A DNA stretch of 64,000 nt from QFOX01 sp033763655 (GTDB taxonomy: Bacteria; Pseudomonadota; Alphaproteobacteria; Rickettsiales; UBA3002). This document shows positions 54,541 through 63,521 of this stretch, piece by piece. The stretch's first letter is position 1. The number at the start of each line of letters is the position of its first letter. Below the pieces are notes generated by a model. It searched no databases and was not told where the DNA came from. It worked only from the letters and a program-made list of their open reading frames with translations. The position numbers were made by a program, and so were the translations under genes. Location of the stretch: NCBI GenBank assembly GCA_033763655.1, contig JANRKD010000026.1:62001-126000 (forward strand), in the 5' to 3' direction.

Positions 54541-55077
54541 CTATTTCTTTTTCACCGGCTTTTTTGCTGCGCTCCCCTGCTGTGCGGGCGCGGATTTGGC
54601 AGGCGGCATATCCCGCACCTGGATTCCGCTTGCGGCATTGTCGAAAACCGGCCCGGTATCAAGCGGGTAGACCGTGTTTGCCGCCATATTCGCCTGCGAT
54701 TTCACCGGCGATGGCTGCAAAGCAACCGCCCCGCCGCCGCTGACCCCAAGCGCGCCGCCGCCCGGCTGAATCCAGGAGCGGTTCTCGCCATCCTGATAGC
54801 CGATGAGCTTAGCCGTCAATTGCGGCTGTTCGCTGTCGTAACAGACAATATCGCTCTGCAACTGGTAGCAGTAGCGCGTCTGCGGGAACGGTGCCGGTAA
54901 CGGCGGATGGTAGGTAAAAAACTCCGTCCACGAGGCTTTGGTATCATTGAAGGCATGCAGCGTCACCGATTGCACCGCCCGCGAGGTATCGGTGATTTTG
55001 TCGCAGCCGCTAAGGCCTGCAAGCAGCAGCCCGGCCACCACTGCCGCGCGCCATTGTTTCCTGTTGTTCATCCTCAT
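54541..55077 (-). CDS. Lipoprotein of unknown function
   Basis: 178 residues from ATG 55077 (ATG 55071 also in frame). Lipobox LAGLSGC with the lipidated Cys25. The mature part has YCYQLQSDIVCY and ends in a Lys/Pro/Ala-rich tail (AAKKPVKKK). Probably outer-membrane anchored. Confidence 0.8.
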   Translation of the reverse strand: MRMNNRKQWRAAVVAGLLLAGLSGCDKITDTSRAVQSVTLHAFNDTKASWTEFFTYHPPLPAPFPQTRYCYQLQSDIVCYDSEQPQLTAKLIGYQDGENRSWIQPGGGALGVSGGGAVALQPSPVKSQANMAANTVYPLDTGPVFDNAASGIQVRDMPPAKSAPAQQGSAAKKPVKKK

Positions 55078-55109
55078 GCTCCTCCTGTGCACCGCCGCCG
55101 CGCTTGCGA

Positions 55110-55137
55110 TTGACACTGCCCTGCCGCACGTTATAAG
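55110..55137 (+). promoter_or_regulatory. Sigma-70-type promoter of the TPR gene
   Basis: TTGACA at 55110-55115, 16-bp spacer, TATAAG at 55132-55137; about 80 bp before the ATG at 55219. Confidence 0.65.
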
Positions 55138-55218
55138 CAAGAGCCTTGCCAATATTTCTTACCCTCTGTTTTTCTTCGATATAAACTTAGCATAACCCCG
55201 TCACAAACGCACGGAGCG

Positions 55219-56100
55219 ATGATGAAACATGTGTTGCTACTCAGTAGCTGCCTTCTCGTGGCGGCGACAGCGCAGGCGCAAACCGGCGGCATGCAATCGC
55301 CCGCCTACCACGAATGCACGGCGCTGGCCACCAGCAACCCGGCGCAAGCCCTCGCCAAAGCCGAGGCATGGCTCAACATCGACAGCGGAACCGCTGCCCG
55401 GCATTGCCGCGCCATGGCCCTGTTCGGCCTGCACCGCTTCGACGAGGCGGCCAGCGCGCTTGTCGCCACCCGCGCCTCAATTGCACCCGAAACCATCGGC
55501 CTGCGCAGCTATGTCGCACGGCAGGCCGCCGAGGCGTATCTCAAGGCCGAAAGCGCCGACAAAGCCCTCGCCGTGCTCAGCGAACAAATCGACGACATCG
55601 GCAATTACCGCCACGATAACGCCACCGCTGCCAAACTGACCTCGGGCCTGCTGCTTGATCGTGCGCGGCTCAACATCACCTATGGCCGGCTCGACGCCTC
55701 TATCAAAGACCTCGACCACGCCGTCAGCCTCACCCCGCTTGATGAGGAAGTGCTGTTCGAACGCGCCGGTGTGTTTGAAAAACTCGGCGATCTGCCCCTC
55801 GCGCGCAACGATCTCGCGGCGGTGCTGCGCCTCGCCCCGGGCCACAGCGCCGCGAAAAAAGCGCTGGGCCGCTTAAGCGCCGCCCCTGCCGCACCGGCTC
55901 CGGTGGCGGCAACGCCTGACCCGGCAGCAGAACCGGAAGCGGCCCTGTCAAAACCGACGCCGCCTTCTGCCACCCCCACGAAAAAAGCACCGGATGCCGT
56001 GACACCGCCCCTTGGGAAAAAATCCCCGGATGCCGCACCGGCCACCTCGGTAATGACGCGACCCGCCCTGCCGGTGCCGCCGCCCACATCCGCGCCCTGA
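55219..56100 (+). CDS. Exported TPR protein with proline-rich tail
   Basis: 293 residues. Signal peptide (KHVLLLSSCLLVAATAQAQ), TPR-like repeats (about 30-215; SLTPLDEEVLFERAGVFEKLG is one), then an ~80-residue Pro/Ala/Thr-rich tail. Two starts, ATG 55219 and 55222. Probably periplasmic, with the tail crossing peptidoglycan or disordered. Role unknown. Confidence 0.82.
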   Translation: MMKHVLLLSSCLLVAATAQAQTGGMQSPAYHECTALATSNPAQALAKAEAWLNIDSGTAARHCRAMALFGLHRFDEAASALVATRASIAPETIGLRSYVARQAAEAYLKAESADKALAVLSEQIDDIGNYRHDNATAAKLTSGLLLDRARLNITYGRLDASIKDLDHAVSLTPLDEEVLFERAGVFEKLGDLPLARNDLAAVLRLAPGHSAAKKALGRLSAAPAAPAPVAATPDPAAEPEAALSKPTPPSATPTKKAPDAVTPPLGKKSPDAAPATSVMTRPALPVPPPTSAP

Positions 56101-56105
56101 GCCGC

Positions 56106-58271
56106 CTATTTACCAAACGCGCCGAGCACGCCGCCGATAGCATCCTGAATCTGCTGCTCCTTGCTGGGCACAGGAGCAGGCGCAGGTGCAGCTTGCGTGG
56201 CCGGGGCCGGCGCGCTCACAGGTGCGGGTGAGGTGACGGGTGTCGCCGGGGCCGGGGCCGGAGCTGTTTCCGCCGCCGGGGTTTTTGCCTTTTTATCGCC
56301 AAATAACGCCGCGCCAATATCTTTCGGGCTGTTAAACTTGCGCAGGTCGTTGCCGATATCCTTGAGGTTCTGCTTGAAGGCCGCCGGATCTTTCAGCGCG
56401 CTGGCCGCCGCCGCCGCGAAGTCGGGCGTCACCGAAATTGCCCGCCACGGGCCACGAATAATCAGCGGAATCTCAAGCCCACCGCCGCTGAGCGTATCCT
56501 TGCCGCCCTGCCCTTTGAGCGTGCCGACAATGGTTGGCACCGCGCGGTAGTCGATGCTGCGCGACGGCAGGCTAATGGTGCCGCTACCCACGAGCCGCAA
56601 TACCGGCGATTTCATCAGCAGGTCGCTGTTGCTCACCACCCCTTGTGCGATGGTGTAACTCGCCGTGAGTTCAGTAAAGTCGGTCGATTCCGAGCCTGCA
56701 CTCCCAAGGATAAACCCTTTTTTTGCATCCCGCAGAAAAGATGCGACGTTAATACCTTTAATCGCCCCGTCGTTGATTCTTACCGTGCCATTGCCGCCCA
56801 GCGAGCCTACCAGTGCGCGCTGGCTGGTGCCGCGCCCTGTCGCCGCCAGCGTCATCTGCGCGGTGCCTTTCATTTTCGACGCGCCGCTCAGCGCCGTCAT
56901 CAGAGCCTCAATATCCATATGGCTGAGCGCAAGGTTGGTGGCAATTGCCGTGGTTGCGGTGCTGCCATCGAGGCCCACCGTGCCTTTCGCTGTGCCGCCA
57001 TAGAGTGCCAGATGCGCCAGCGTCAGTTTTGCATTGCCGCCGTTCATCGCCACTTCCGCCACGATGTCGCTCACCACAAATTTACCAGAAATAAGCTTTT
57101 CAATCGCCAGTTTCAGGTTCGCATTTACCGCGCGTAAGCCGCTCATATCGAGCGGCGCATCCGACCAGTCATCGCCTGCGCTGGCGGAAGAGGCAGACGC
57201 AGCGGTGCCCGCCACCGGGGTGGCCGCTTTCGCCTTGCCCGCAAACGCACCGAGATCCACCGCGCCGAGTTTCAGATTGCCGCTAAGCGCAGGCACCGCC
57301 CCGGCAAGGTTTACCGTCAACGCACCCGTACCGCTCAGCGCATCGGCAGAGAAGGCCAGCGCGTCGAGCGTTATATGCTGCGCGCCTTTCATGCCGATGG
57401 TCGATTGCACGCTCACTTTTTTTGGCAGCGCGCCTGAGGGTTCTTTTCCCGTCGCCCAGCCCAGCAGGCTGCCGAGATTATCCGAATTGAAACTGGCTTT
57501 GCCTTGCGCCTGCGGCCCATCCTTCAGCGCCAGCGTGCCCTCGAAATTCGCCGCACCGGTGGGCAGGGTGAGCGATGCCCGCACCACCGCCGGTTTTTCC
57601 GTCATCAACGCCTGCAAGGTCGCAACCGTGAGCTTAAGCCCCACCGCCTGTTTCCGGTAGGTGATACCACCATCCAGCGCAAGCGGCGCCTTGCCATCGG
57701 CGCCATCGACCGTCAGGTTAATATCCTCGGCCGCTATCGGCTCTTCTCCCGCTTTAGCATAATGAACAACGGTGTTTCTGACCGTCACCCGGCCAATGGC
57801 GAGCGCCTTCAGGGACGCGGCTTTTTTCTCCGCAGGCGCAGCGCCACGCGCCGCTTCATCTGTGCTGCCAGCCGCTTTGGCTGCGGGCGAGAACTCCCAG
57901 TTTTTTGCCCCGCGCGCATTGGCTTCAAGGTAGAGCGTCGCCCCGTCGAGCGTGATACCGGTGATGCGCAGTTCCTTGGCCAGCAAGGGTTTTAATGCCG
58001 CCCCGGCAGCGAGTTTATCCACATGCACGAGGTAGGGGGCGGCAAAGCCCGCCGGGTTGCCGAGCGTGACATCCTCGACCGTAACCGCCAGCGCCGGGAA
58101 CAGCGAAAGCGAGGCCTTGCCATTAATCGTGAGCGTGCGCCCCGTCGCTTTCTCCACCTGATCCTGCAACTGCGCCTTCAGGTAATCCGCCGAAATGAAC
58201 ATGGGAATGGCGATGGCCACCACCACGAGCAGTGCCAGCACCGCCCCCAGAATTTTAAGTGCGCGTTTCAT
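56106..58271 (-). CDS. AsmA-family protein
   Basis: 721 residues from ATG 58271 (the frame opens at 58292). N-terminal helix (KILGAVLALLVVVAIAIPMF), then a long beta-rich periplasmic stretch with repeated DVTLGNPAGF-type strands, and AsmA C-terminal motifs (RSIDYRAVPTIVGTLKGQGG). The tail is Pro/Ala-rich. AsmA-like proteins are thought to carry phospholipids across the periplasm. Convergent with the TPR gene (5 bp between stops) and 25 bp from gatB. Confidence 0.88.
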   Translation of the reverse strand: MKRALKILGAVLALLVVVAIAIPMFISADYLKAQLQDQVEKATGRTLTINGKASLSLFPALAVTVEDVTLGNPAGFAAPYLVHVDKLAAGAALKPLLAKELRITGITLDGATLYLEANARGAKNWEFSPAAKAAGSTDEAARGAAPAEKKAASLKALAIGRVTVRNTVVHYAKAGEEPIAAEDINLTVDGADGKAPLALDGGITYRKQAVGLKLTVATLQALMTEKPAVVRASLTLPTGAANFEGTLALKDGPQAQGKASFNSDNLGSLLGWATGKEPSGALPKKVSVQSTIGMKGAQHITLDALAFSADALSGTGALTVNLAGAVPALSGNLKLGAVDLGAFAGKAKAATPVAGTAASASSASAGDDWSDAPLDMSGLRAVNANLKLAIEKLISGKFVVSDIVAEVAMNGGNAKLTLAHLALYGGTAKGTVGLDGSTATTAIATNLALSHMDIEALMTALSGASKMKGTAQMTLAATGRGTSQRALVGSLGGNGTVRINDGAIKGINVASFLRDAKKGFILGSAGSESTDFTELTASYTIAQGVVSNSDLLMKSPVLRLVGSGTISLPSRSIDYRAVPTIVGTLKGQGGKDTLSGGGLEIPLIIRGPWRAISVTPDFAAAAASALKDPAAFKQNLKDIGNDLRKFNSPKDIGAALFGDKKAKTPAAETAPAPAPATPVTSPAPVSAPAPATQAAPAPAPVPSKEQQIQDAIGGVLGAFGK

Positions 58272-58296
58272 TGCAATCTCCCGTAATGGCAAGATG

Positions 58297-59754
58297 TTAC
58301 AATTTCTTCTTCAGCAAGTCGTTCAGCATCGCCGGATTGGCCTTACCGCCGGTGGCCTTCATCGTCTGGCCGACGAAGAAGCCGAATAATTTATCCTTAC
58401 CCGAGCGGTATTCGGCGACTTTATCCGCATTGGCGGCGATGACCGCATCAATCGCGGCTTCAATCGCGCCGGTGTCGGTCACCTGCACGAGGCCTTCTTC
58501 CTCGACGATCTGCTTGGCGGGCTTACCGCTTTCGAACATTTTTTCAAAGACAGTTTTGGCAATTTTGCCGCTGATAGTGTTGTCCTCGATCAAGGCGATC
58601 AAGCCGCCCAGTTGCTCGGCTGAAATTGGTGAATGTTCAATATCTACACCTAATTTGTTCAAGCGTGCGAACAACTCCACCGTCATCCAGTTGCTGACCA
58701 GTTTCGGGTCGTGATGCGCGCTCAGCTTTTCAAAAAACTCCGTCGTCGCCTTCTCGGCCACCAGCACTCCGGCATCATACGGCGAAAGGCCAAGCTCGGC
58801 GACATAGCGCGCTTTTTTCTGATCCGGCAATTCGGGCAAGCTGGCCCGGATATCATCAACAAATTTCTGTGTCAGCACGAGGGGCAACAAATCGGGATCG
58901 GGGAAATAGCGGTAGTCATGCGCGTTTTCCTTGCTGCGCATGGTGCGGGTTTCGCCCGTTGCGGAATCAAACAGGCGCGTTTCCTGATGGATTTCGCCAC
59001 CGTTTTCGAGAATCTCCACCTGCCGTTGCGCTTCAAACTCAATCGCTTTCATCACGAACTTCACCGAGTTCACGTTCTTAATCTCACACCGCGTGCCAAA
59101 CTCTTTCGCACCAACACGGCGCACCGAAACGTTGGCGTCGCAGCGCAAATTGCCCTTATCCATGTCGCCGTCGCAGGTGCCAAGATATTGCACAATCGTG
59201 CGCAATTTTCTGAGATAGGCGCCCGCTTCCTCGGGTGTGCGCATATCCGGCTCCGAGACGATTTCCATCAGCGCAACGCCGCTACGGTTCAAATCAATGA
59301 AGCTGTATTTGGGGCTATGCTCATGCAGCGATTTTCCCGCATCCTGTTCGAGATGCAGGCGGGTGATGCCAATCTCGCGGGTGACGCCGCCTGCGAGGTC
59401 GATGGTGATGGAGCCCTTGCCGACAATCGGGTCGAGATATTGCGAAATCTGGTAGCCCTGCGGCAAATCGGCATAGAAATAGTTTTTGCGATCAAACACC
59501 GAATGCAGGTTAATCTCGGCGTTGATGCCAAGCCCCGTGCGCACTGCCTGCTCAATGCATTTTGCGTTGATGACGGGCAGCATGCCGGGCATCCCGGCAT
59601 CGACAAAGCTCACATTCTGGTTGGTTTCGGAGCCAAATTCGACCGGCGCGCCCGAAAACAGCTTCGAGTGGCTCACGACCTGCGCATGCACCTCCAGGCC
59701 GATGACCAGCTCCCAATCGCCCGTGGTGCCTTTGATGATATATGGCGTGCTCAT
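58297..59754 (-). CDS. gatB: Aspartyl/glutamyl-tRNA amidotransferase subunit B
   Basis: Kinase/binding subunit of GatCAB, which amidates misacylated Glu-tRNAGln and Asp-tRNAAsn. 485 residues. WELVIGLEVHAQ near the start, KNYFYADLPQGYQISQ, DLNRSGVALMEIVSEPDM, and the helical/YqeY tail. Starts one base after the gatA stop. Confidence 0.97.
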   Translation of the reverse strand: MSTPYIIKGTTGDWELVIGLEVHAQVVSHSKLFSGAPVEFGSETNQNVSFVDAGMPGMLPVINAKCIEQAVRTGLGINAEINLHSVFDRKNYFYADLPQGYQISQYLDPIVGKGSITIDLAGGVTREIGITRLHLEQDAGKSLHEHSPKYSFIDLNRSGVALMEIVSEPDMRTPEEAGAYLRKLRTIVQYLGTCDGDMDKGNLRCDANVSVRRVGAKEFGTRCEIKNVNSVKFVMKAIEFEAQRQVEILENGGEIHQETRLFDSATGETRTMRSKENAHDYRYFPDPDLLPLVLTQKFVDDIRASLPELPDQKKARYVAELGLSPYDAGVLVAEKATTEFFEKLSAHHDPKLVSNWMTVELFARLNKLGVDIEHSPISAEQLGGLIALIEDNTISGKIAKTVFEKMFESGKPAKQIVEEEGLVQVTDTGAIEAAIDAVIAANADKVAEYRSGKDKLFGFFVGQTMKATGGKANPAMLNDLLKKKL

Positions 59755-59755
59755 G

Positions 59756-61237
59756 CTAATACCCTTTCGGAGCGAAGGTGAATCCCGCTTCGCGCTCGAT
59801 TACTTCCGCCACTTTGAATACCGTTTCCTCATCGAACGCGCGGCCGATGAGTTGTAACCCAAGCGGCAACCCGGCTTTGCTTAACCCAATCGGCAGCGCC
59901 AGCCCCGGCAACCCCGCGAGGGAGGCCGGAATGGTAAAGACATCGTTCATGTACATCGCCAACGGGTCGTTCTGGTTCTCACCCACCGCGAACGCATCCG
60001 AAGGCGCGGTCGGCGTCAGCAGAATATCGCACTGCGTGAAGGCCTGTTTGAAATCCTGCGCGATGAGGGCACGGATTTTCTGCGCCTTCTTGTAGTACGC
60101 GTCATAATATCCCGCACTCAGCACATAGGTGCCAATCAGGATGCGGCGCTTCACCTCGGCACCGAACCCGGCGGCGCGGGTTTTTTCGTACATATCGTTG
60201 AGCGAATCGCCCTCATCCAGCACCCGCAGGCCGAAGCGCACGCCGTCATACCGCGCGAGGTTGGAGGAGGCCTCCGCCGGTGCGATGATGTAATACGCAG
60301 GCAGCGCATACTGGCTGTGCGGCAGGCTGACATTGACGATGACCGCGCCCGCAGCTTTCAGGATTTCAACACCTTTCTGCCATGCCGCGCCGATCTCGGG
60401 GTTCAGGCCCTCGATGCTGTATTCCTTCGGCAAACCGACGCGCAGCCCCTTCACGCCCTGCCCCAGCACTGCCTCGAAATCCGGCACGGACTGCACCGCG
60501 CTGGTTGAATCTTTCGGGTCGTGCCCGGCCATGGCATTGAGCGAAATCGCCGCATCGCGCACGGTGCGCGTCATCGGCCCGGCCTGATCGAGCGAACTGG
60601 CGAAAGCGACAATGCCCCAACGCGAGCAGCGGCCATAGGTCGGCTTGACGCCGACAATCCCTGTGAACGCCGCCGGTTGACGGATCGAGCCGCCCGTATC
60701 CGTTCCTGTCGCCATCATGCCAAGGCGCGCGGCCACCACCGCCGCCGACCCTCCCGACGAACCGCCCGGCACCAGTGGTTTTTCCGGCGCATCCTCGCGC
60801 CGCCAGGGGTTGATGCAATGGCCGTACACGCTGTTGATATTGGCCGAGCCCATGGCGAATTCATCCATGTTGGTTTTGCCCAGCATCACCGCGCCTTCGC
60901 GGAATAGGTTGGTCGTCACCGTCGATTCATATTCCGGTTTGAAGCCGCTGAGGATTTTCGAAGCCGCCTGCGAGGCAACGCCCTTGGTGCAGAACAAATC
61001 TTTAATGCCGATGGGGATGCCCTCCAGACGCCCTGCTTCGCCCTTTGCACGCTTTGCATCAGCCCGTTCGGCCATCCCAAGCGCAATCTCGGGTGTGAGA
61101 TGAACATAGGCGTTGAGCGCGGCATTATGCTTCTCGATGGCGTCAAGATGCGCCTGCGTCAGCTCGACGCTCGATAGTTTTTTTGCCTTGAGCGCGTCGC
61201 GCGCGGCAGCGAGGGTCATGTGGGTCGGGTTAGTCAT
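59756..61237 (-). CDS. gatA: Aspartyl/glutamyl-tRNA amidotransferase subunit A
   Basis: Glutaminase subunit, 493 residues, amidase-signature family: Lys79 in IGIKDLF, the GGSSGGS loop at 158-164 and the nucleophile Ser184 in TDTGGSIRQPAA form the Ser-Ser-Lys triad. The ammonia it frees is channelled to GatB. The gap to gatC (61238-61366) holds a dispersed two-hairpin repeat. Confidence 0.97.
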   Translation of the reverse strand: MTNPTHMTLAAARDALKAKKLSSVELTQAHLDAIEKHNAALNAYVHLTPEIALGMAERADAKRAKGEAGRLEGIPIGIKDLFCTKGVASQAASKILSGFKPEYESTVTTNLFREGAVMLGKTNMDEFAMGSANINSVYGHCINPWRREDAPEKPLVPGGSSGGSAAVVAARLGMMATGTDTGGSIRQPAAFTGIVGVKPTYGRCSRWGIVAFASSLDQAGPMTRTVRDAAISLNAMAGHDPKDSTSAVQSVPDFEAVLGQGVKGLRVGLPKEYSIEGLNPEIGAAWQKGVEILKAAGAVIVNVSLPHSQYALPAYYIIAPAEASSNLARYDGVRFGLRVLDEGDSLNDMYEKTRAAGFGAEVKRRILIGTYVLSAGYYDAYYKKAQKIRALIAQDFKQAFTQCDILLTPTAPSDAFAVGENQNDPLAMYMNDVFTIPASLAGLPGLALPIGLSKAGLPLGLQLIGRAFDEETVFKVAEVIEREAGFTFAPKGY

Positions 61238-61265
61238 GCGAAATGCTTTCCATTGATTCAGGGTT

Positions 61266-61338
61266 TGTCACCCCGTCCTTGTGACGGGGTCCACCTTGCT
61301 TAAACAAGATGGATGCCGTCATAAAGACGGCATGACAG
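61266..61338 (+). repeat. Two-hairpin dispersed repeat, copy 3
   Basis: CCCCGTC-CTTGT-GACGGGG, CACCTTGCTTAAAC, ATGCCGTC...GACGGCAT, inside the gatC-gatA gap of the operon. Copies 1 and 2 are at 32177 and 37182. On the minus strand the hairpins would sit in the gatCAB mRNA. Confidence 0.9.
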
Positions 61339-61366
61339 GCTGGAAACAGGTTGGTGCAGACGTGCA

Positions 61367-61654
61367 TTATTCAATCACCTTCGGCACGGCAAAACAGCCA
61401 TATTGTTGCATTGGCGCGTTTTTGAGCACGGCTTCCTGCCGGTTGCCGTCATTGACGACATCGGCGCGCCATGGCAGCAATTGTTCCGAAACGCTCGACA
61501 GCGCGGCCACACCCTCGGTGTTGACTTCGTCCAATTGCGCAATCCATTTCAGGATGCCGTTGATTTCTTTCGCATAATGCGGCAGCTCATCGGCGCTCAG
61601 GCGAATGCGTGCCAGCGTCGCGATATGGTGAACTTCCTTGTCGGTCAATGCCAT
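61367..61654 (-). CDS. gatC: Aspartyl/glutamyl-tRNA amidotransferase subunit C
   Basis: 95 residues from ATG 61654. Small assembly subunit: HIATLARIRLSADE near the start and a C-terminal QYGCFAVPKVIE belt that wraps GatA. The frame is open to 61774, but upstream sequence is a dispersed repeat. First gene of gatCAB on the minus strand, divergent from ruvX. Confidence 0.95.
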   Translation of the reverse strand: MALTDKEVHHIATLARIRLSADELPHYAKEINGILKWIAQLDEVNTEGVAALSSVSEQLLPWRADVVNDGNRQEAVLKNAPMQQYGCFAVPKVIE

Positions 61655-61751
61655 GGGGTACGCCTCCGTGCGGGGGGAGGTTGTAGCGCGGCAGGCGGAA
61701 AATGCAACCCTTTGTCGTGCCTGCAACCGCCAGCCTCCAGTTTTTTCTTGG

Positions 61752-61780
61752 CAGGTGCCTGCCTTCGCTGGCATGACACG
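61752..61780 (-). repeat. Part copy of the TGTCATGCCAGC repeat
   Basis: On the minus strand GTGTCATGCCAGCGAAGGCA, matching the first arm of the element at 37386. It sits between gatC and ruvX and ends a few bases before the ruvX start, so it may affect its ribosome site. Confidence 0.75.
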
Positions 61781-61783
61781 CAG

Positions 61784-62275
61784 ATGGAACCACCGCGCGC
61801 TACTTACAGCCTTGCCGAATTTAAGGCCCTGCTGCCCCTCACAGGGCGGCTGATTGGCCTCGATGTGGGCACCGAAACCATCGGGGTGGCCGCCAGCGAT
61901 GCCAGCCGCCTGATTGCCAGCCCCGACCTCACCCTCTACCGCCGCAAATGGAGCGAGGATACCGCCGCCCTTTCGGCAATGATGGAAGGACAGAACATGG
62001 TCGGCTTTGTGGTTGGCTACCCGCTTAACATGGACGGCTCGGCAGGCCCACGTGCACAGGCCACCCGCGCCTTCGCCCGCAATTTGCAGGCGGAGTTCCC
62101 GCTGCCGCTGCTGCTGTGGGACGAACGGCTTTCGACCGCCGCCGTCACCCGCATGATGCGCGACGAGGCCGACCTCAGTCGCGCCCGGCGCGACGTGCTG
62201 GTCGATAAACTGGCGGCCAGTTACATCCTGCAGGGTGTACTCGATGCACTAAAAATAGAAGGCGCGCTGCAGTAG
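61784..62275 (+). CDS. ruvX: Holliday junction resolvase-like / pre-16S rRNA nuclease RuvX (YqgF)
   Basis: 163 residues from ATG 61784. RNase H-like fold: LIGLDVGTETIGVAASD near the start carries the catalytic Asp; later Glu/Asp in LLWDERLSTAAVT and DVLVDKLAASYIL. YqgF acts in 16S rRNA 5' maturation in E. coli. The frame is open to 61403, but that part covers gatC and repeats on the other strand. Confidence 0.93.
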   Translation: MEPPRATYSLAEFKALLPLTGRLIGLDVGTETIGVAASDASRLIASPDLTLYRRKWSEDTAALSAMMEGQNMVGFVVGYPLNMDGSAGPRAQATRAFARNLQAEFPLPLLLWDERLSTAAVTRMMRDEADLSRARRDVLVDKLAASYILQGVLDALKIEGALQ

Positions 62276-62338
62276 GGTTATTTATTTCGCTTGCTTAAAA
62301 ATCCCTCCCCCCTCTACGCTCGTACGCGTATGCATGCG

Positions 62339-63007
62339 ATGGAAGTCATTCAAATCCTCGTGATCGGCTATGCGCTGGGCGGCATTCCCTTTGGCGTGTT
62401 GCTGGCGAAGCTGTTTGGCCTGCCCGACCCGCGCTATATCGGCTCGGGCAATATCGGCGCCACCAACATGCTGCGCATGGGCAACAAAAAAGTCGCGCTG
62501 CTAACATTGCTGCTCGATATGGGCAAAGGCGTGGCGGCGGTGCTGCTGACCAACTACCTCTTCCCGTTTCTGGTGCGCGACCTTACCGCGACCTGCCAAT
62601 CGGTAGGCGGCGGTCTGATTCCTTGCGCCTACACCATCGCCAACCCGCATTACGGCGCGCTCGCCGCGCTGCTCGCAGCAGTCGGCCACATGTATTCCCC
62701 ATGGTTGAAATTCAAAGGCGGCAAAGGTGTCGCCACCTTATGTGGCGGCGCCCTCGCCTTTTCATGGCCGGTGGGTATGGCGGCGCTGCTGCTGTGGGGC
62801 ATTGTCGTCTTCACCACGCGCTATGTCTCGCTTGGCTCTCTCGTCGCGCTCACTCTTGCGCCGTTCATCGTGTGGCTGCGGGTCGATGGAGCAAGCGCCA
62901 TAATTCTGGCGATAGCGGCAGGCATCGCCATCTGGAAACACCGCGAGAATATCGCACGGCTACGCCGAGGCTTCGAGCCGAAGGTAAGCCTGGGTAAAGG
63001 TAAATAA
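62339..63007 (+). CDS. plsY: Acyl-phosphate:glycerol-3-phosphate acyltransferase
   Basis: First acyl transfer in phospholipid synthesis; inner membrane. 222 residues from ATG 62339 (ATG 62330 in frame). Helical throughout, with the three cytosolic motifs: GSGNIGATNMLR, LKFKGGKGVAT and a late Gly/Arg loop (ARLRRGFEPKVS). Shares its pathway with gpsA at 37.8 kb. Confidence 0.94.
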   Translation: MEVIQILVIGYALGGIPFGVLLAKLFGLPDPRYIGSGNIGATNMLRMGNKKVALLTLLLDMGKGVAAVLLTNYLFPFLVRDLTATCQSVGGGLIPCAYTIANPHYGALAALLAAVGHMYSPWLKFKGGKGVATLCGGALAFSWPVGMAALLLWGIVVFTTRYVSLGSLVALTLAPFIVWLRVDGASAIILAIAAGIAIWKHRENIARLRRGFEPKVSLGKGK

Positions 63008-63008
63008 A

Positions 63009-63521
63009 ATGGCTGAAGTGTTTTTTGTTTACATTCTAACCAATGCGCCCCGTAATGTATTTTATGTCGGCGTAACAAACGACCTGATGCGCCGCGTGTT
63101 TGAACATAAAAATAAATTAGTGAAAGGTTTTTCTTACCGCTACAATGTTGACGCGCTGGTTTATTATGAAATGTTCGGTAGCGTGGAGCTGGCGATTCTG
63201 CACGAAAAGCGCGTCAAGCGCTGGGCACGCCCCATCAAATGCGACGCTATCCAACGGATGAATCCTGAATGGAAGGATTTGTACGACGACCTAACCGGCG
63301 CGGCCACACACGCCGAAGAAAAATCAGTCCGTCATCCCGGGCTTGTCCCGGGATCCCCAGAAACGAACACCGCCACTAATTTGAATGGTGCATTAGGGCA
63401 GGAGATCCCGGGACAAGCCCGGGATGACGCAACTCAAACCCAGGATGACGGAACTCAAACCCGGGATGACGCAACTATTTTTACTCTGGCAAAAACACCC
63501 TGTCTGGCAAAAACATCATGA
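63009..63521 (+). CDS. GIY-YIG nuclease-family protein with repeat-coded tail
   Basis: 170 residues. Residues 1-95 form a stand-alone GIY-YIG domain of the UPF0213/YhbQ kind: VYILTN, FYVGVTNDLMRRVFEH (with Arg29) and a late NPEW-DL. Normal members end about here. From residue 108 on the protein is coded by a palindromic repeat (VRHPGLVPGSP ... QEIPGQARDD) and 22-bp tandem units, so the tail is probably a by-product. It overlaps dprA by 4 bp and starts one base after plsY. Confidence 0.85.
   Translation: MAEVFFVYILTNAPRNVFYVGVTNDLMRRVFEHKNKLVKGFSYRYNVDALVYYEMFGSVELAILHEKRVKRWARPIKCDAIQRMNPEWKDLYDDLTGAATHAEEKSVRHPGLVPGSPETNTATNLNGALGQEIPGQARDDATQTQDDGTQTRDDATIFTLAKTPCLAKTS
63331..63428. repeat. 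GTCATCCCGGG palindromic repeat in the GIY-YIG gene tail
   Basis: Bounded by GTCATCCCGGGCTTGTCCC and its mirror GGGACAAGCCCGGGATGAC, with an unrelated middle. Same family as 39921-40008 in ileS. Confidence 0.93.
63419..63470 (+). repeat. Imperfect 22-bp tandem repeat
   Basis: CCCGGGATGACGCAACTCAA, then CCAGGATGACGGAACTCAAA, then CCCGGGATGACGCAACT; it grows out of the right end of the palindromic element. Confidence 0.8.
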
